From positions 1 through 63,200 of the forward strand of contig JAJDZN010000035.1 in NCBI GenBank assembly GCA_022824585.1: a stretch of DNA of 63,200 nucleotides, given 5' to 3'. Under the pieces are notes generated by a model. The model ran no database searches and was not told the origin of the DNA. It saw only the letters and a program-made list of their open reading frames with translations. Every line of letters starts with the position of its first letter. Position 1 is the first letter of the stretch. Below are positions 42,192-50,571 of this stretch, piece after piece. A program made the position numbers and the translations under genes. Source of the stretch: Bryobacterales bacterium. Its GTDB lineage: Bacteria; Acidobacteriota; Terriglobia; Bryobacterales; UBA6623.

Positions 42192-43691
42192 ATGACATCA
42201 CTCTTCACAGAACACCTGATCACGTCGTTGATCACTGTTCCTTTTGCCGGAATCGTGGCCCTGCTGTTCGTTCGGGGCGATGTGTGGGTCCGTCGCGTCG
42301 CCATGGGGGTTTCCCTGCTCGCGCTGGGCCTGTCCGCGGCGCTGTGGTGGAGATTCGATCCGTCGATCGAGGGCATGCAGTTCGTCGAGCGAACCAGTTG
42401 GATGGAGAACTTCAACATCCAGTACGCGGTCGGCGTCGACGGCATCAGCCTGGTCCTTGTCCTGCTCACCACGCTGCTGGGTCCGCTCTGCGTGCTCGCC
42501 TCATGGACCTCGATCGCAAGCAAGGTCAAGGCCTACATGGTCCTGATCCTGCTGGTGGAGGGCGCGATGATCGTCGTTTTCACCGCGCTCGACCTGTTCC
42601 TGTTCTTCATGCTGTGGGAAGTCACGATGATTCCCATGTATTTCATGATCATCCTCTGGGGCGGCCCGGGCCGGATCCAGGCGGGGATCAAGTTCGTGCT
42701 CTACAGCCTGACAGGCAGCCTGCTGATGCTGGTCGGGATCCTCGCCCTGTACCTGCAGACGGGCCGCTCGTTCGACATTCAGGCCATGGTGGGGCATGCC
42801 ATCCCCGAGGATGTCCAGATCTGGATCTTCTCGTTCATGTTCCTAGGGTTTGCCATCAAGCTGCCGATGGTTCCCTTCCACTCGTGGCTGCCCGACGCCC
42901 ACTCGGAGGCCCCGACTGCCGGCAGCGTGATCCTGGCGGGGGTGCTGCTGAAGATGGGGGGCTACGGCTTCTTGCGGATCTGCCTCCCGATCCTGCCCGA
43001 GGCATCCGTCGAGTTCGCCCCGTTCATCCTGTGGCTCTCCATCGTCGGCATCATCTACGGCGGGTGCCTCGCACTGGCCCAGTCCGACCTCAAGAAGCTA
43101 GTAGCGTACTCATCGATCTCCCACATGGGATTCGTGACCCTGGGCATCTTCGCCTTCAACGAACAGGGCATCGAGGGCGCCGTGATCCAGATGTTCGCTC
43201 ACGGCATGTCGACAGGGGCCCTGTTCCTTGCCATCGGCTTCCTGTACGACCGCACGCACACCCGGATGATCGCCGACTACGGCGGCTTGCAGAAGCCCAT
43301 GCCCCGATTCGTCGTCCTGCTTTCGATCTTCGCAATGGCTTCCTTCGGACTACCCGGCATGGGGAATTTCACGGGCGAGTTCCTGGTGCTGCTGGGCACA
43401 TCCTTCGGCGGCATGCTCAAGGTCCTGCTCGCGATGAGCGGGATCGTGCTGGCAGCCGCGTACATGCTCTGGATGCTGCAGCGCGTCGTACTGGGCCAGC
43501 CCCGCGCGTCGCTCGAATCTCTGCCGGACCTCAACGCGCGCGAGATCGCTACGCTCGTCCCGCTGGTAGTCGGCGTCTTCGTGGTCGGCCTGATTCCCGC
43601 CACGCTGACGACAAAGCTGGATTCGACCGTCAAGAGTCTGCTGGACCGATCCCCCGCCATCGTCCAGAGCGCGTCCGCTCCCGGAGAATGA
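42192..43691 (+). CDS. NuoM-like antiporter-type subunit
   Basis: A 499-aa complex I chain-4-type protein. Signatures are NIQYAVGVDGISLVLVLLTTLLGPLCVLASW, LFLFFMLWEVTMIPMYFMIILWGG (TM5 Glu), FAIKLPMVPFHSWLPDAHSEAPTAGSVILAGVLLKMGGYGFLRI (two Lys), ALAQSDLKKLVAYSSISHMGFVTLG and FGLPGMGNFTGEFLVLLG. It is very close to true NuoM, yet no other nuo catalytic gene is present. AAGGTG lies 7 nt before the ATG. Third antiporter-type subunit and last gene of the cluster. Confidence 0.92.
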   Translation: MTSLFTEHLITSLITVPFAGIVALLFVRGDVWVRRVAMGVSLLALGLSAALWWRFDPSIEGMQFVERTSWMENFNIQYAVGVDGISLVLVLLTTLLGPLCVLASWTSIASKVKAYMVLILLVEGAMIVVFTALDLFLFFMLWEVTMIPMYFMIILWGGPGRIQAGIKFVLYSLTGSLLMLVGILALYLQTGRSFDIQAMVGHAIPEDVQIWIFSFMFLGFAIKLPMVPFHSWLPDAHSEAPTAGSVILAGVLLKMGGYGFLRICLPILPEASVEFAPFILWLSIVGIIYGGCLALAQSDLKKLVAYSSISHMGFVTLGIFAFNEQGIEGAVIQMFAHGMSTGALFLAIGFLYDRTHTRMIADYGGLQKPMPRFVVLLSIFAMASFGLPGMGNFTGEFLVLLGTSFGGMLKVLLAMSGIVLAAAYMLWMLQRVVLGQPRASLESLPDLNAREIATLVPLVVGVFVVGLIPATLTTKLDSTVKSLLDRSPAIVQSASAPGE

Positions 43692-43700
43692 ATCGGCTGG

Positions 43701-43725
43701 GGGCGCCTGCCAGCTCTTCGCGCCC
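43701..43725. terminator. Hairpin after the NuoM-like gene
   Basis: GGGCGC (43701-43706) pairs with GCGCCC (43720-43725), 9 nt after the stop codon of the last transporter gene. No U-tract. It may mark the end of the transporter unit. Confidence 0.35.
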
Positions 43726-43766
43726 GTGTGTCCGGCGGCGGAGCGCTCCAGCGTCAGGCCGCATAG

Positions 43767-43772
43767 TACAAT
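43767..43772 (+). promoter_or_regulatory. -10 box TACAAT upstream of the PpiD-like gene
   Basis: TACAAT lies 105 nt before the ATG at 43878, giving a leader of about 100 nt. It supports a separate promoter for the ppiD-like gene rather than read-through from the transporter genes. Confidence 0.4.
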
Positions 43773-43877
43773 CAGAACGGATCGGCCGCGCCCCCGCGAA
43801 CTGGCCGAGCGGTCGCAGAATCTAGGGCGCTCGCCGCAGGCGGATCGGACGATGTGCCCGCCCGCCGGAACCCTGCA

Positions 43878-45824
43878 ATGCTGAAGCTATTTCAAAACCA
43901 AGGGAAGATCCTGCGCTGGACCATGGGGATCATCCTTTTCCTAGTGGCTGGCTCCATGATCATCACGCTGGTGCCGAACGTGTTCGGCCCGGCCGGTCCG
44001 GGCGCCGCCGACATCCTCGCAGAGGTGGATGGCGTGCCGGTCACTACTGGCGACGTGGAGGTGGAGCTGCGGCAGCACCGCGCAAACAACGTCCCTCCCG
44101 CGGCGATCTCGATGATCGCCAGCAACACGATCGATGCCCTGATCGCAGAGCGCGTCCTCTTTGCCGAGGCTGCGGCGCTCCGATTGGTCCCGACGGACGA
44201 AGAACTCGCGGTCTGGATCCGCGAACAGCTCCCGGAGGTCCTGTTCCCGGATGGCAAGTACATCGGCGCGGACGCCTACCATCGTTTCGTTCGCCAGCAG
44301 TTTCGCCGCACAGTGCCCGAGTTCGAGCAAGAGATCCTCTACAACATCGCCATTTCACAGCACTTGCGGCAGCTGGTGACCGATGGCGTCAGCGTGACCG
44401 AGGAGGAACTCAAGCGGCGATTCCACGACGAAAACGACAGTGTGCGGATCGAATGGGCAGCGGTTGACTCGGCGAGCGTGCGCGGCGAGGTCGAGGCAAA
44501 CCCAGAGCAGTTGCGCACATACTTCGACGCCAACAAGCTGCGCTACCGGCATGCGGAGCGCAGGCCGCTCAAGCTGATGACGATCGGCCCCGACGCCTCC
44601 GTCAGCGACCACGAGATCGCGGACGCGGAGATCGATCTGCATTACTCGCAAAACCAATACCGCTTCGAGAATCCCGAGCGGGTCAAGGTGCGCCACATCC
44701 TGTTCATGACCATGGGCAAGTCCGAAGCCGAAGCCGAGCAGGCCCGCAAAGACGCCGAGGCCGTGCTCGAAGACCTGCGCGGCGGAGGGAGTTTCGAGGA
44801 GCTGGCCAAGGAGCACTCCGAGGATCCGGGCAACGCCGAGAACGGCGGCGACCTGGGCTGGGTCAGCCGGGGCATGATGGACCCGGCTTTCGAGGAGGCC
44901 AGCTTCGCGCTTCGGGAAACCGGGGAGATCACGCAGGCACCGGTAGAGTCGGAGTTTGGCTACCACCTGATCCGGCTCGACGATCGCCAAGCGCCCAGCG
45001 TCAAGCCGCTCAGCGAGGTGCGCGACGTAATCCGCCAAGACCTGCGCGCCGAACGCGCCCAGAGCGACCGCTACAGCCTGATGGAACGGGCCATGGCGGC
45101 CGCCGAACGGGCCGGCGCCGCGCTAGAGAACGCCGCTGGCGAGCTAGACCTGCCGTATCAGGCCTTCGAGGCCTTCAGCCGAGCGGACCTGCCCGACCAG
45201 TTACCCAAGGCCTCTGCCCTCGTCGAGGCCATCTTCGAACAGCCCGTCGGCCAAGTCCTCACCGTGGCCGAGGAGGACACTTTGTACATCGGATTCGTGA
45301 CCGAGGCCGTGCCCGCCCGCGACGCCGAGTACGAAGAGGTCAGCTCGACGGTCCGGGAAGACTTTATCGACACCGAGTCTGCCAATATCGCGCGCCAGCG
45401 GGCAGAGGATCTGGCGCAGGCTGCCAAGGATGCGTCCGCGGACCTCACCGCAGCCGCGCGACGCGCCAGACTGTCCACCACCACGACGGATTGGACCAAG
45501 CGCGGAGGGGAGATCGAGGGCTTGGGATCCATCAACGCGCTGGGAGAGGCGGCATTCACCATGACAGACGGCGAGCTGCAAGGTCCCGTCGCCGTGGGCG
45601 ACCGCTGGGTCGTCTTCCGCACGATCGGCATGCAGCCCGCCGACGAATCCGCGCTCGCCTCCGATGGCGATGCCCTGCGCCAAACCCTCCTCAACGAGAA
45701 GCGGACCATGGTCTTCGACTATTTCCGCAGCCAGAAGGTCCGAGACTATAGCGAGCAGGGGCTGGTGGTGCGGTACGCCGACCGCATCCAGCAATACCTG
45801 CAGTCGATGCAGAGCGTGATCTAG
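43878..45824 (+). CDS. PpiD-like periplasmic peptidyl-prolyl isomerase/chaperone
   Basis: A 648-aa membrane-anchored foldase. The N-terminus MLKLFQNQGKILRWTMGIILFLVAGSMIITLVP is a single anchor helix. A SurA_N-like chaperone domain follows (AEVDGVPVTTGDVEVELRQHR...IDALIAERVLFAEA). A parvulin domain is recognisable in VKVRHILFMTMG, GGSFEELAKEHSEDPGNAENGGDLGWVSRGMMDPAFEEASFAL and EFGYHLIRLDDR. A second, degenerate PPIase-like region forms the C-terminus. It assists folding of exported and outer-membrane proteins. The ATG at 43878 aligns with the membrane anchor; a GTG at 43854 is also in frame. Confidence 0.9.
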   Translation: MLKLFQNQGKILRWTMGIILFLVAGSMIITLVPNVFGPAGPGAADILAEVDGVPVTTGDVEVELRQHRANNVPPAAISMIASNTIDALIAERVLFAEAAALRLVPTDEELAVWIREQLPEVLFPDGKYIGADAYHRFVRQQFRRTVPEFEQEILYNIAISQHLRQLVTDGVSVTEEELKRRFHDENDSVRIEWAAVDSASVRGEVEANPEQLRTYFDANKLRYRHAERRPLKLMTIGPDASVSDHEIADAEIDLHYSQNQYRFENPERVKVRHILFMTMGKSEAEAEQARKDAEAVLEDLRGGGSFEELAKEHSEDPGNAENGGDLGWVSRGMMDPAFEEASFALRETGEITQAPVESEFGYHLIRLDDRQAPSVKPLSEVRDVIRQDLRAERAQSDRYSLMERAMAAAERAGAALENAAGELDLPYQAFEAFSRADLPDQLPKASALVEAIFEQPVGQVLTVAEEDTLYIGFVTEAVPARDAEYEEVSSTVREDFIDTESANIARQRAEDLAQAAKDASADLTAAARRARLSTTTTDWTKRGGEIEGLGSINALGEAAFTMTDGELQGPVAVGDRWVVFRTIGMQPADESALASDGDALRQTLLNEKRTMVFDYFRSQKVRDYSEQGLVVRYADRIQQYLQSMQSVI

Positions 45825-45853
45825 ACTCGTCTCCAAGGCTAGGAGGTCCGACC

Positions 45854-47143
45854 ATGCGCATGCAAAAGCTCGTCCCAGTTCTCCAGCGCTTTCCGAGCCG
45901 AGCGCTCGCGGATGTTGCAGGAGCCGTCCGACAGCAAATGGAGGCCGCCGCTTGGACGCGACGGGTTCCGGCAGGGAGCCGCGTCGCGGTTGGGGTCGGC
46001 AGTCGCGGCATCCGCAATATCGACGTGATCGCCAAGGCGGCGGTCGACTTCTGGAAGTCGCGCGGCGTCCAGCCGTTCATCGTGCCCGTGATGGGCAGCC
46101 ACGGAGCGGCAACCGCCCAGGGCCAGGCGGACGTGCTCGCCCACTACGGAATCGACGAGTCCACCATGGGCGTGCCGGTTGAGAGCTCGCTCGAAGTCGT
46201 CCGGGTGGGCACCACGCCGGAGGGCATCGAGGTCTCGATGGACCGCCGGGCGTTCGAGAGCGACGGCGTCATGCTTTGCGGCCGGGTCAAGTGGCACACC
46301 GACTTCGAGGGCTCCCTGGAGAGCGGCATTCACAAGATGATGGCGATCGGTCTGGGCAAGTGGGAAGGTGCCAAGCGATATCACAGCTGGGCATTGAAGA
46401 TCGGCATGGGCCAAGTGATCCGCAGCGTGGGATCCGCAATGCTGGCCACGGGCAAGATGCTCGGCGGCCTGGCGATCTTGGAGGACGCCTACCACGGCAC
46501 TGCCGAGGTCCACGCGCTGGGTGCCGATGGCATGGCCGAGCGTGAAGAGGAATTGCTGCGCCGGGTCAAGGGCTGGAAGCCGAACCTCCCCGTCAGCGAG
46601 GTCGACTTGCTGATCTTGGATGAGATCGGCAAGGACATCAGCGGCGCCGGGATGGACACGAAGGTGGTCAATCGCGGCGGCGGGCACGGGCCCAACAACT
46701 GGCAGGGCGTGCCAACGGTGCATCGGATCTTCGTGCGCGACCTGTCGGGCAACACCTACGGAAACGCCATTGGTATGGGCCTGGCGGACATTGTGCACGA
46801 CCGCCTCGTGAAGAAGGTCGACTTTCAGGCCACATGGGTCAACGCCCTGACATCCTCGGTCACATCGCCCGGATTCACGCCGCTGCACTTCGCGACCGAT
46901 CGCGAGTGCTTGGAGCGCGTGCTGCCGACGTGTGGCAAGCTCGACCCGGCGACGTGCTCGATCATCTGGATTCGCAACACCCTGGATCTGTCCTACCTGC
47001 TGGCTAGCGAGAACCTGCTGGAGGAACTGGCCGCTAACGATTCGATCTCCCTGGAGGGCGAGGCCGCCGGGCTGCCCTTCGACCCCTCGGGCGACTTGAT
47101 CAGCCCGTTCGAGGCGTCTGCGGCGCGCCACACGGCCGCGTGA
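45854..47143 (+). CDS. LarA-like DUF2088 protein (putative 2-hydroxyacid racemase/epimerase)
   Basis: A 429-aa protein of the lactate racemase LarA superfamily. The DUF2088-like half contains VAVGVGSRGIRNIDVIAKAAVDFWKSRGVQPFIVPVMGSHGAATAQGQADVL, with the SHG histidine, then CGRVKWHTDFEGSLESGIHKMMAIGLGKWEGAKRYH with candidate Lys/His ligands. LarA proteins use a nickel-pincer cofactor and racemise or epimerise hydroxyacids. The cofactor genes larB, larC and larE are not in the window, so cofactor use is unproven. AGGAGG lies 8 nt before the ATG, the best Shine-Dalgarno in this region. Confidence 0.75.
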   Translation: MRMQKLVPVLQRFPSRALADVAGAVRQQMEAAAWTRRVPAGSRVAVGVGSRGIRNIDVIAKAAVDFWKSRGVQPFIVPVMGSHGAATAQGQADVLAHYGIDESTMGVPVESSLEVVRVGTTPEGIEVSMDRRAFESDGVMLCGRVKWHTDFEGSLESGIHKMMAIGLGKWEGAKRYHSWALKIGMGQVIRSVGSAMLATGKMLGGLAILEDAYHGTAEVHALGADGMAEREEELLRRVKGWKPNLPVSEVDLLILDEIGKDISGAGMDTKVVNRGGGHGPNNWQGVPTVHRIFVRDLSGNTYGNAIGMGLADIVHDRLVKKVDFQATWVNALTSSVTSPGFTPLHFATDRECLERVLPTCGKLDPATCSIIWIRNTLDLSYLLASENLLEELAANDSISLEGEAAGLPFDPSGDLISPFEASAARHTAA

Positions 47144-47215
47144 CTTCAAGCTCGGGCAATTGACGGGCTGCGACAGTACGCCTTTCACGGGGAGCCAGCG
47201 CTAGGCCTGTTCCCA

Positions 47216-48088
47216 ATGGACATCTTGCAAGCGGTCGTGCTGGCCTTGGTGCAGGCCTTCACCGAATTCTTGCCCATCAGCAGTTCAGCCCACTTGATCT
47301 TGACCCGCTGGCTGCTCGGGTGGCAGGACCCAGGCCTGTTCTTCGATGTAGCGCTGCACTTCGGCACCCTGCTCGCCCTGGCCGCGTATTTCGCTCGCAC
47401 TTGGATGCGAATCCTCGGGCTGGCCGCGGGCCGAGAAGTGCTCCGCCCCGACGCCGGCGATCCCGACCTCGAGCTCTACAAGAATCCGCGCTTGCTGTGG
47501 TATCTGGCGGCTGCGACGGTGCCGGCGGGGCTGGCCGGGCTGCTCTGGCAGGATTTCATCGAAGCGAGGCTGCGGAGTCCTGCCGTGATCGGGTTCATGC
47601 TGATCGCAGTGGGATGCTTGATCTGGTGGGCGGACCGCCGGTCGGTCCCTCGCAGCGGTCTGGGCTCGCTTCCGTTCTACGCTGTCATGCTGGTTGGCTG
47701 CGCGCAGGCAATCGCGCTGATACCGGGAACTTCGCGCTCGGGCATCACGATCGCCGCCGGATTGCTGCTCGGCCTGCAGCGCCAGGCCGCGGCACGGTTC
47801 TCCTTCCTGCTGGCTATGCCTGTGGTGCTGGGCGCATCGCTGAAGACAGGGCTGGAGACCCTCTCGGGCAGCGAGACCCTGGCGATCGCGTACGGCCCGC
47901 TAGGCGTGGGCGTGGCGGTGAGCGCCGTGGCAGGCTACGGAGTGATCGCTGGATTCCTGCGCTTCCTCCAGAGCGCAACCATGGCGCCGTTCGTCTACTA
48001 TCGCGTGGCATTTGGGATAATCGTGCTAGTTCTTGCCAGTACCTCCGGGCTCCAAGAATCTCTGGCCGCGATCGGGCAAGACGGATGA
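47216..48088 (+). CDS. uppP: Undecaprenyl-diphosphatase (UppP/BacA)
   Basis: UppP dephosphorylates undecaprenyl diphosphate to recycle the cell-wall lipid carrier and can confer bacitracin resistance. The 290-aa polytopic protein has the catalytic motifs LVQAFTEFLPISSSAHLIL and IPGTSRSGITIAAGLLLGLQRQAAARFSFLLAMPVVLGA. The ftsK ATG overlaps its TGA stop, so peptidoglycan lipid recycling is coupled to the division/segregation translocase. Confidence 0.96.
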   Translation: MDILQAVVLALVQAFTEFLPISSSAHLILTRWLLGWQDPGLFFDVALHFGTLLALAAYFARTWMRILGLAAGREVLRPDAGDPDLELYKNPRLLWYLAAATVPAGLAGLLWQDFIEARLRSPAVIGFMLIAVGCLIWWADRRSVPRSGLGSLPFYAVMLVGCAQAIALIPGTSRSGITIAAGLLLGLQRQAAARFSFLLAMPVVLGASLKTGLETLSGSETLAIAYGPLGVGVAVSAVAGYGVIAGFLRFLQSATMAPFVYYRVAFGIIVLVLASTSGLQESLAAIGQDG

Positions 48089-50415
48089 GAATCAAGCTCC
48101 TCGTAGACAACCCGCGCTTCAATGAGATGGCAGGCGTCCTGCTGTGGATCGCCGCGGCCGGAGTGCTGTTGAGCTTGGTCTCCTACAGCCCAGCGGACCC
48201 CTCTCCCAACGTTGCCGCCGGGCCGGGCCAAGCCCGCAACTGGATGGGCTTCCCGGGAGCCTATGGCGCAGACCTGCTCCTGCAGGCCTTCGGGCTGGTC
48301 GGTTTCCTGCTGCCCGCTTATCTGGCTAAGCTCGGCTGGAACCGGATACGCCAACTGGAAGTCGAGAACCCGATTCGGCGCGGTGTCGGCATGGCCCTCT
48401 TGGCCGGTGTGCTATGCACGGTGCTGCACATGCTCAGCCGGCCTGTCGACGGTGCCCTGCCCGACCGCTGGCATCAAACCGTCAAGGCCGGCGGAACAGC
48501 CGGCAAGGTCAGCGCCGAATCGTTGATCTCGGTGCTGAATATCGGCGGCACGATCCTGTTGATGGCGGCGGTTGCGGCCGTCGGCACATACTTGCTGACC
48601 TCGATCCGAGTCGTCGATCTCGTGGGACGCTCCAGAGAGCGCGGCCCCGAAGAACCCGAAGACGCCGCTCCGGCAGAAAACGGCGACGGTGATCAAGCGA
48701 TCCCGGTAACCATCCGCTCGGACCTTGACTCCGCCCCGTCAAGGCCGGCCCTCGGCACTCATCCCGATCCAGTGCCGGTTCGGCCGAGGCTGCCCGAGCC
48801 GCGCAAGGCCCCTGAACCCGGCCCGCCGGAGCCACCGCCGATCGTGCCGTTCGAGGGCGACGAGGACGGGGATCTGGCGAGCATGCTGACTGGCCTAGGA
48901 AGCGGCCCAGCTGCCAGCAGCGATGATGCTGCGACGGGCGGTCCGGCAACGGAATACGTGCTGCCGAGCACCGGCCTTCTCAACGCGCCGCTCGGGCGCG
49001 CGCCCTACGACGAGGCCCAGCTCCACGAAACGGGGCGCCAGATCGTCGCGAGATACGAAGAATTCGGAGTGCGCGGCGTCATCGAACGCATCAACCCCGG
49101 ACCCGTGGTGACAACATTCGAGTTCAGTCCCGCGCCGGGCATGAAAGTCGCGCGGATCGTCAACCTTTCCGAAGAACTGTGCCTCGCCCTGAAATGCGAG
49201 TCCATTCTGATCGAGCGCATCCCGGGCCGATCCACGGTCGGCATCGAAGTCCCCAACCAAGAGCGCGAAATCATTTCCTTGCGCGAAGTCATCGAGACTC
49301 CGGTCTTCGAGAACTCAGAGTCCATGCTGACGTTCGCCCTAGGCAAGGACATCAACGGAAAAATCCACTGCGCGGACCTAGCCACGATGCCTCACTTGCT
49401 GGTAGCCGGGCAGACGGGCTCGGGCAAGAGCGTCATGGTCAACACGGTGATCATGTCGATCCTGCTGCATGCCACGCCGGACGATGTGCGCTTCATCCTG
49501 ATCGACCCCAAGGCGGTCGAGATGACTCTGTATCGGGACATCCCGCACCTGCTCACGCCGGTCATCATCGACATGAAGGAGGCTAGCAACGCGCTCAAGA
49601 ACGCGACACGCGAAATGGAGCGCCGCCTGCAGCTGCTGGCGAGGCACGGATGCCGCAACATCAGCCAATTCAACAAGTACGTAGAGCGGCAGGGCGAGGA
49701 CGGGCCCAAAGACGTCGCCAGCCTCGAACTCGAGAAACTCCCCTACATCGTCGTGATCGTCGACGAGCTGGCCGATCTGATGATTCAGTACGGCAACCAA
49801 GTCGAAGGTTCGATCCAGCGCCTGGCCCAGATGGCGCGGGCGGTCGGCATCCACCTGTTGCTCGCGACTCAGCGCCCGAGCGTCAACGTGATCACGGGCG
49901 TGATCAAAGCGAACATCCCCGCAAGGCTATCGTTCTTGCTGGCAACGCGAGTCGATTCGCGCACCATCTTGGATGCGAACGGCGCCGAGTCCCTGCTCGG
50001 CCGGGGTGACATGCTGTTCTTGCCGCCGGGTGGCGCCGGGCGCATGAGGCGCCTGCACGGCCCGCTCGTTTCCGAAGGCGAAATCGAAGGCGTGGTCTCC
50101 CACTGGAAAGATCTTGCCAGCCCACAGTACGAGACTGACTACCTGGCCTCTCCCGATGGCGACCAAGACGAGGACGGCCCGGATGCGGATCCAGACTTCG
50201 ACGATCCGATGTACAAGGACGCGGTCCACCTTGTGCTGGAGCTGGGCAAGGCTTCGACATCCACGCTACAGCGGCGACTGCGCTTGGGATACGGGCGGGC
50301 GGCCCGGATACTCGACGCGATGGAGCGCGACGGCATTATCGGTCCGCCCGATGGCAGCAGGCCGCGCGACGTGCTCAGGCGGCCTGACTGGCTCGACCAA
50401 CCGGACTCGGAATGA
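48085..50415 (+). CDS. ftsK: DNA translocase FtsK/SpoIIIE
   Basis: A 776-aa septal DNA pump. The N-terminal membrane domain has about four helices (GVLLWIAAAGVLLSLVSYSP, LLLQAFGLVGFLLPAYLAKLGW, GVGMALLAGVLCTVLHML, ISVLNIGGTILLMAAVAAVGTYLL). A Pro/Asp-rich linker (about residues 185-300) is followed by the alpha/beta motor with Walker A AGQTGSGKSVMVN and Walker B YIVVIVDELADLMI, and LLATQRPSVNVITGVIKANIPARLSFLLATRVDSRTILD. The C-terminal winged-helix gamma domain (DPMYKDAVHLVLELGKASTSTLQRRLRLGYGRAARILDAMERDGIIGP) would read KOPS-type sites. ATG 48085 overlaps the uppP stop. Confidence 0.96.
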   Translation: MRIKLLVDNPRFNEMAGVLLWIAAAGVLLSLVSYSPADPSPNVAAGPGQARNWMGFPGAYGADLLLQAFGLVGFLLPAYLAKLGWNRIRQLEVENPIRRGVGMALLAGVLCTVLHMLSRPVDGALPDRWHQTVKAGGTAGKVSAESLISVLNIGGTILLMAAVAAVGTYLLTSIRVVDLVGRSRERGPEEPEDAAPAENGDGDQAIPVTIRSDLDSAPSRPALGTHPDPVPVRPRLPEPRKAPEPGPPEPPPIVPFEGDEDGDLASMLTGLGSGPAASSDDAATGGPATEYVLPSTGLLNAPLGRAPYDEAQLHETGRQIVARYEEFGVRGVIERINPGPVVTTFEFSPAPGMKVARIVNLSEELCLALKCESILIERIPGRSTVGIEVPNQEREIISLREVIETPVFENSESMLTFALGKDINGKIHCADLATMPHLLVAGQTGSGKSVMVNTVIMSILLHATPDDVRFILIDPKAVEMTLYRDIPHLLTPVIIDMKEASNALKNATREMERRLQLLARHGCRNISQFNKYVERQGEDGPKDVASLELEKLPYIVVIVDELADLMIQYGNQVEGSIQRLAQMARAVGIHLLLATQRPSVNVITGVIKANIPARLSFLLATRVDSRTILDANGAESLLGRGDMLFLPPGGAGRMRRLHGPLVSEGEIEGVVSHWKDLASPQYETDYLASPDGDQDEDGPDADPDFDDPMYKDAVHLVLELGKASTSTLQRRLRLGYGRAARILDAMERDGIIGPPDGSRPRDVLRRPDWLDQPDSE

Positions 50416-50452
50416 GCCGAGCGCCAACGATGGCGCATGCGGCGCTCTCGGC
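50416..50452. terminator. Hairpin directly after the ftsK stop
   Basis: GCCGAGCGCC (50416-50425) pairs with GGCGCT-CT-CGGC (50441-50452), ten pairs with a 2-nt bulge and a 15-nt loop, starting on the base after the TGA. No U-tract. The remaining 120 bp up to the convergent glmM end hold nothing I recognise. Confidence 0.45.
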
Positions 50453-50571
50453 CGAACGACGCCGGAAGGCACCGGAATGGGAGCCGCGCGGGAACTCACC
50501 CGAATACAGGACCAGCTTGCGTTCCTACTCGGAGTGACGGTCGACCTCGATTGCACGCACCGGCCGCGACT

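Noticed and set aside
38164..43691. Reading the cluster as a respiratory complex I operon
   Set aside because: MrpE, F, G, B and the DUF4040 module are specific to Mrp-type antiporters, and no nuoA-J catalytic or quinone-module gene is present.
42284..43825. Plus-strand 513-aa frame overlapping the NuoM-like gene
   Set aside because: An Arg/Gly/Pro-rich out-of-frame reading of the NuoM-like gene.
45839..47188. Minus-strand 449-aa frame opposite the LarA-like gene
   Set aside because: The plus-strand gene has AGGAGG and DUF2088 motifs; the antisense frame has none.
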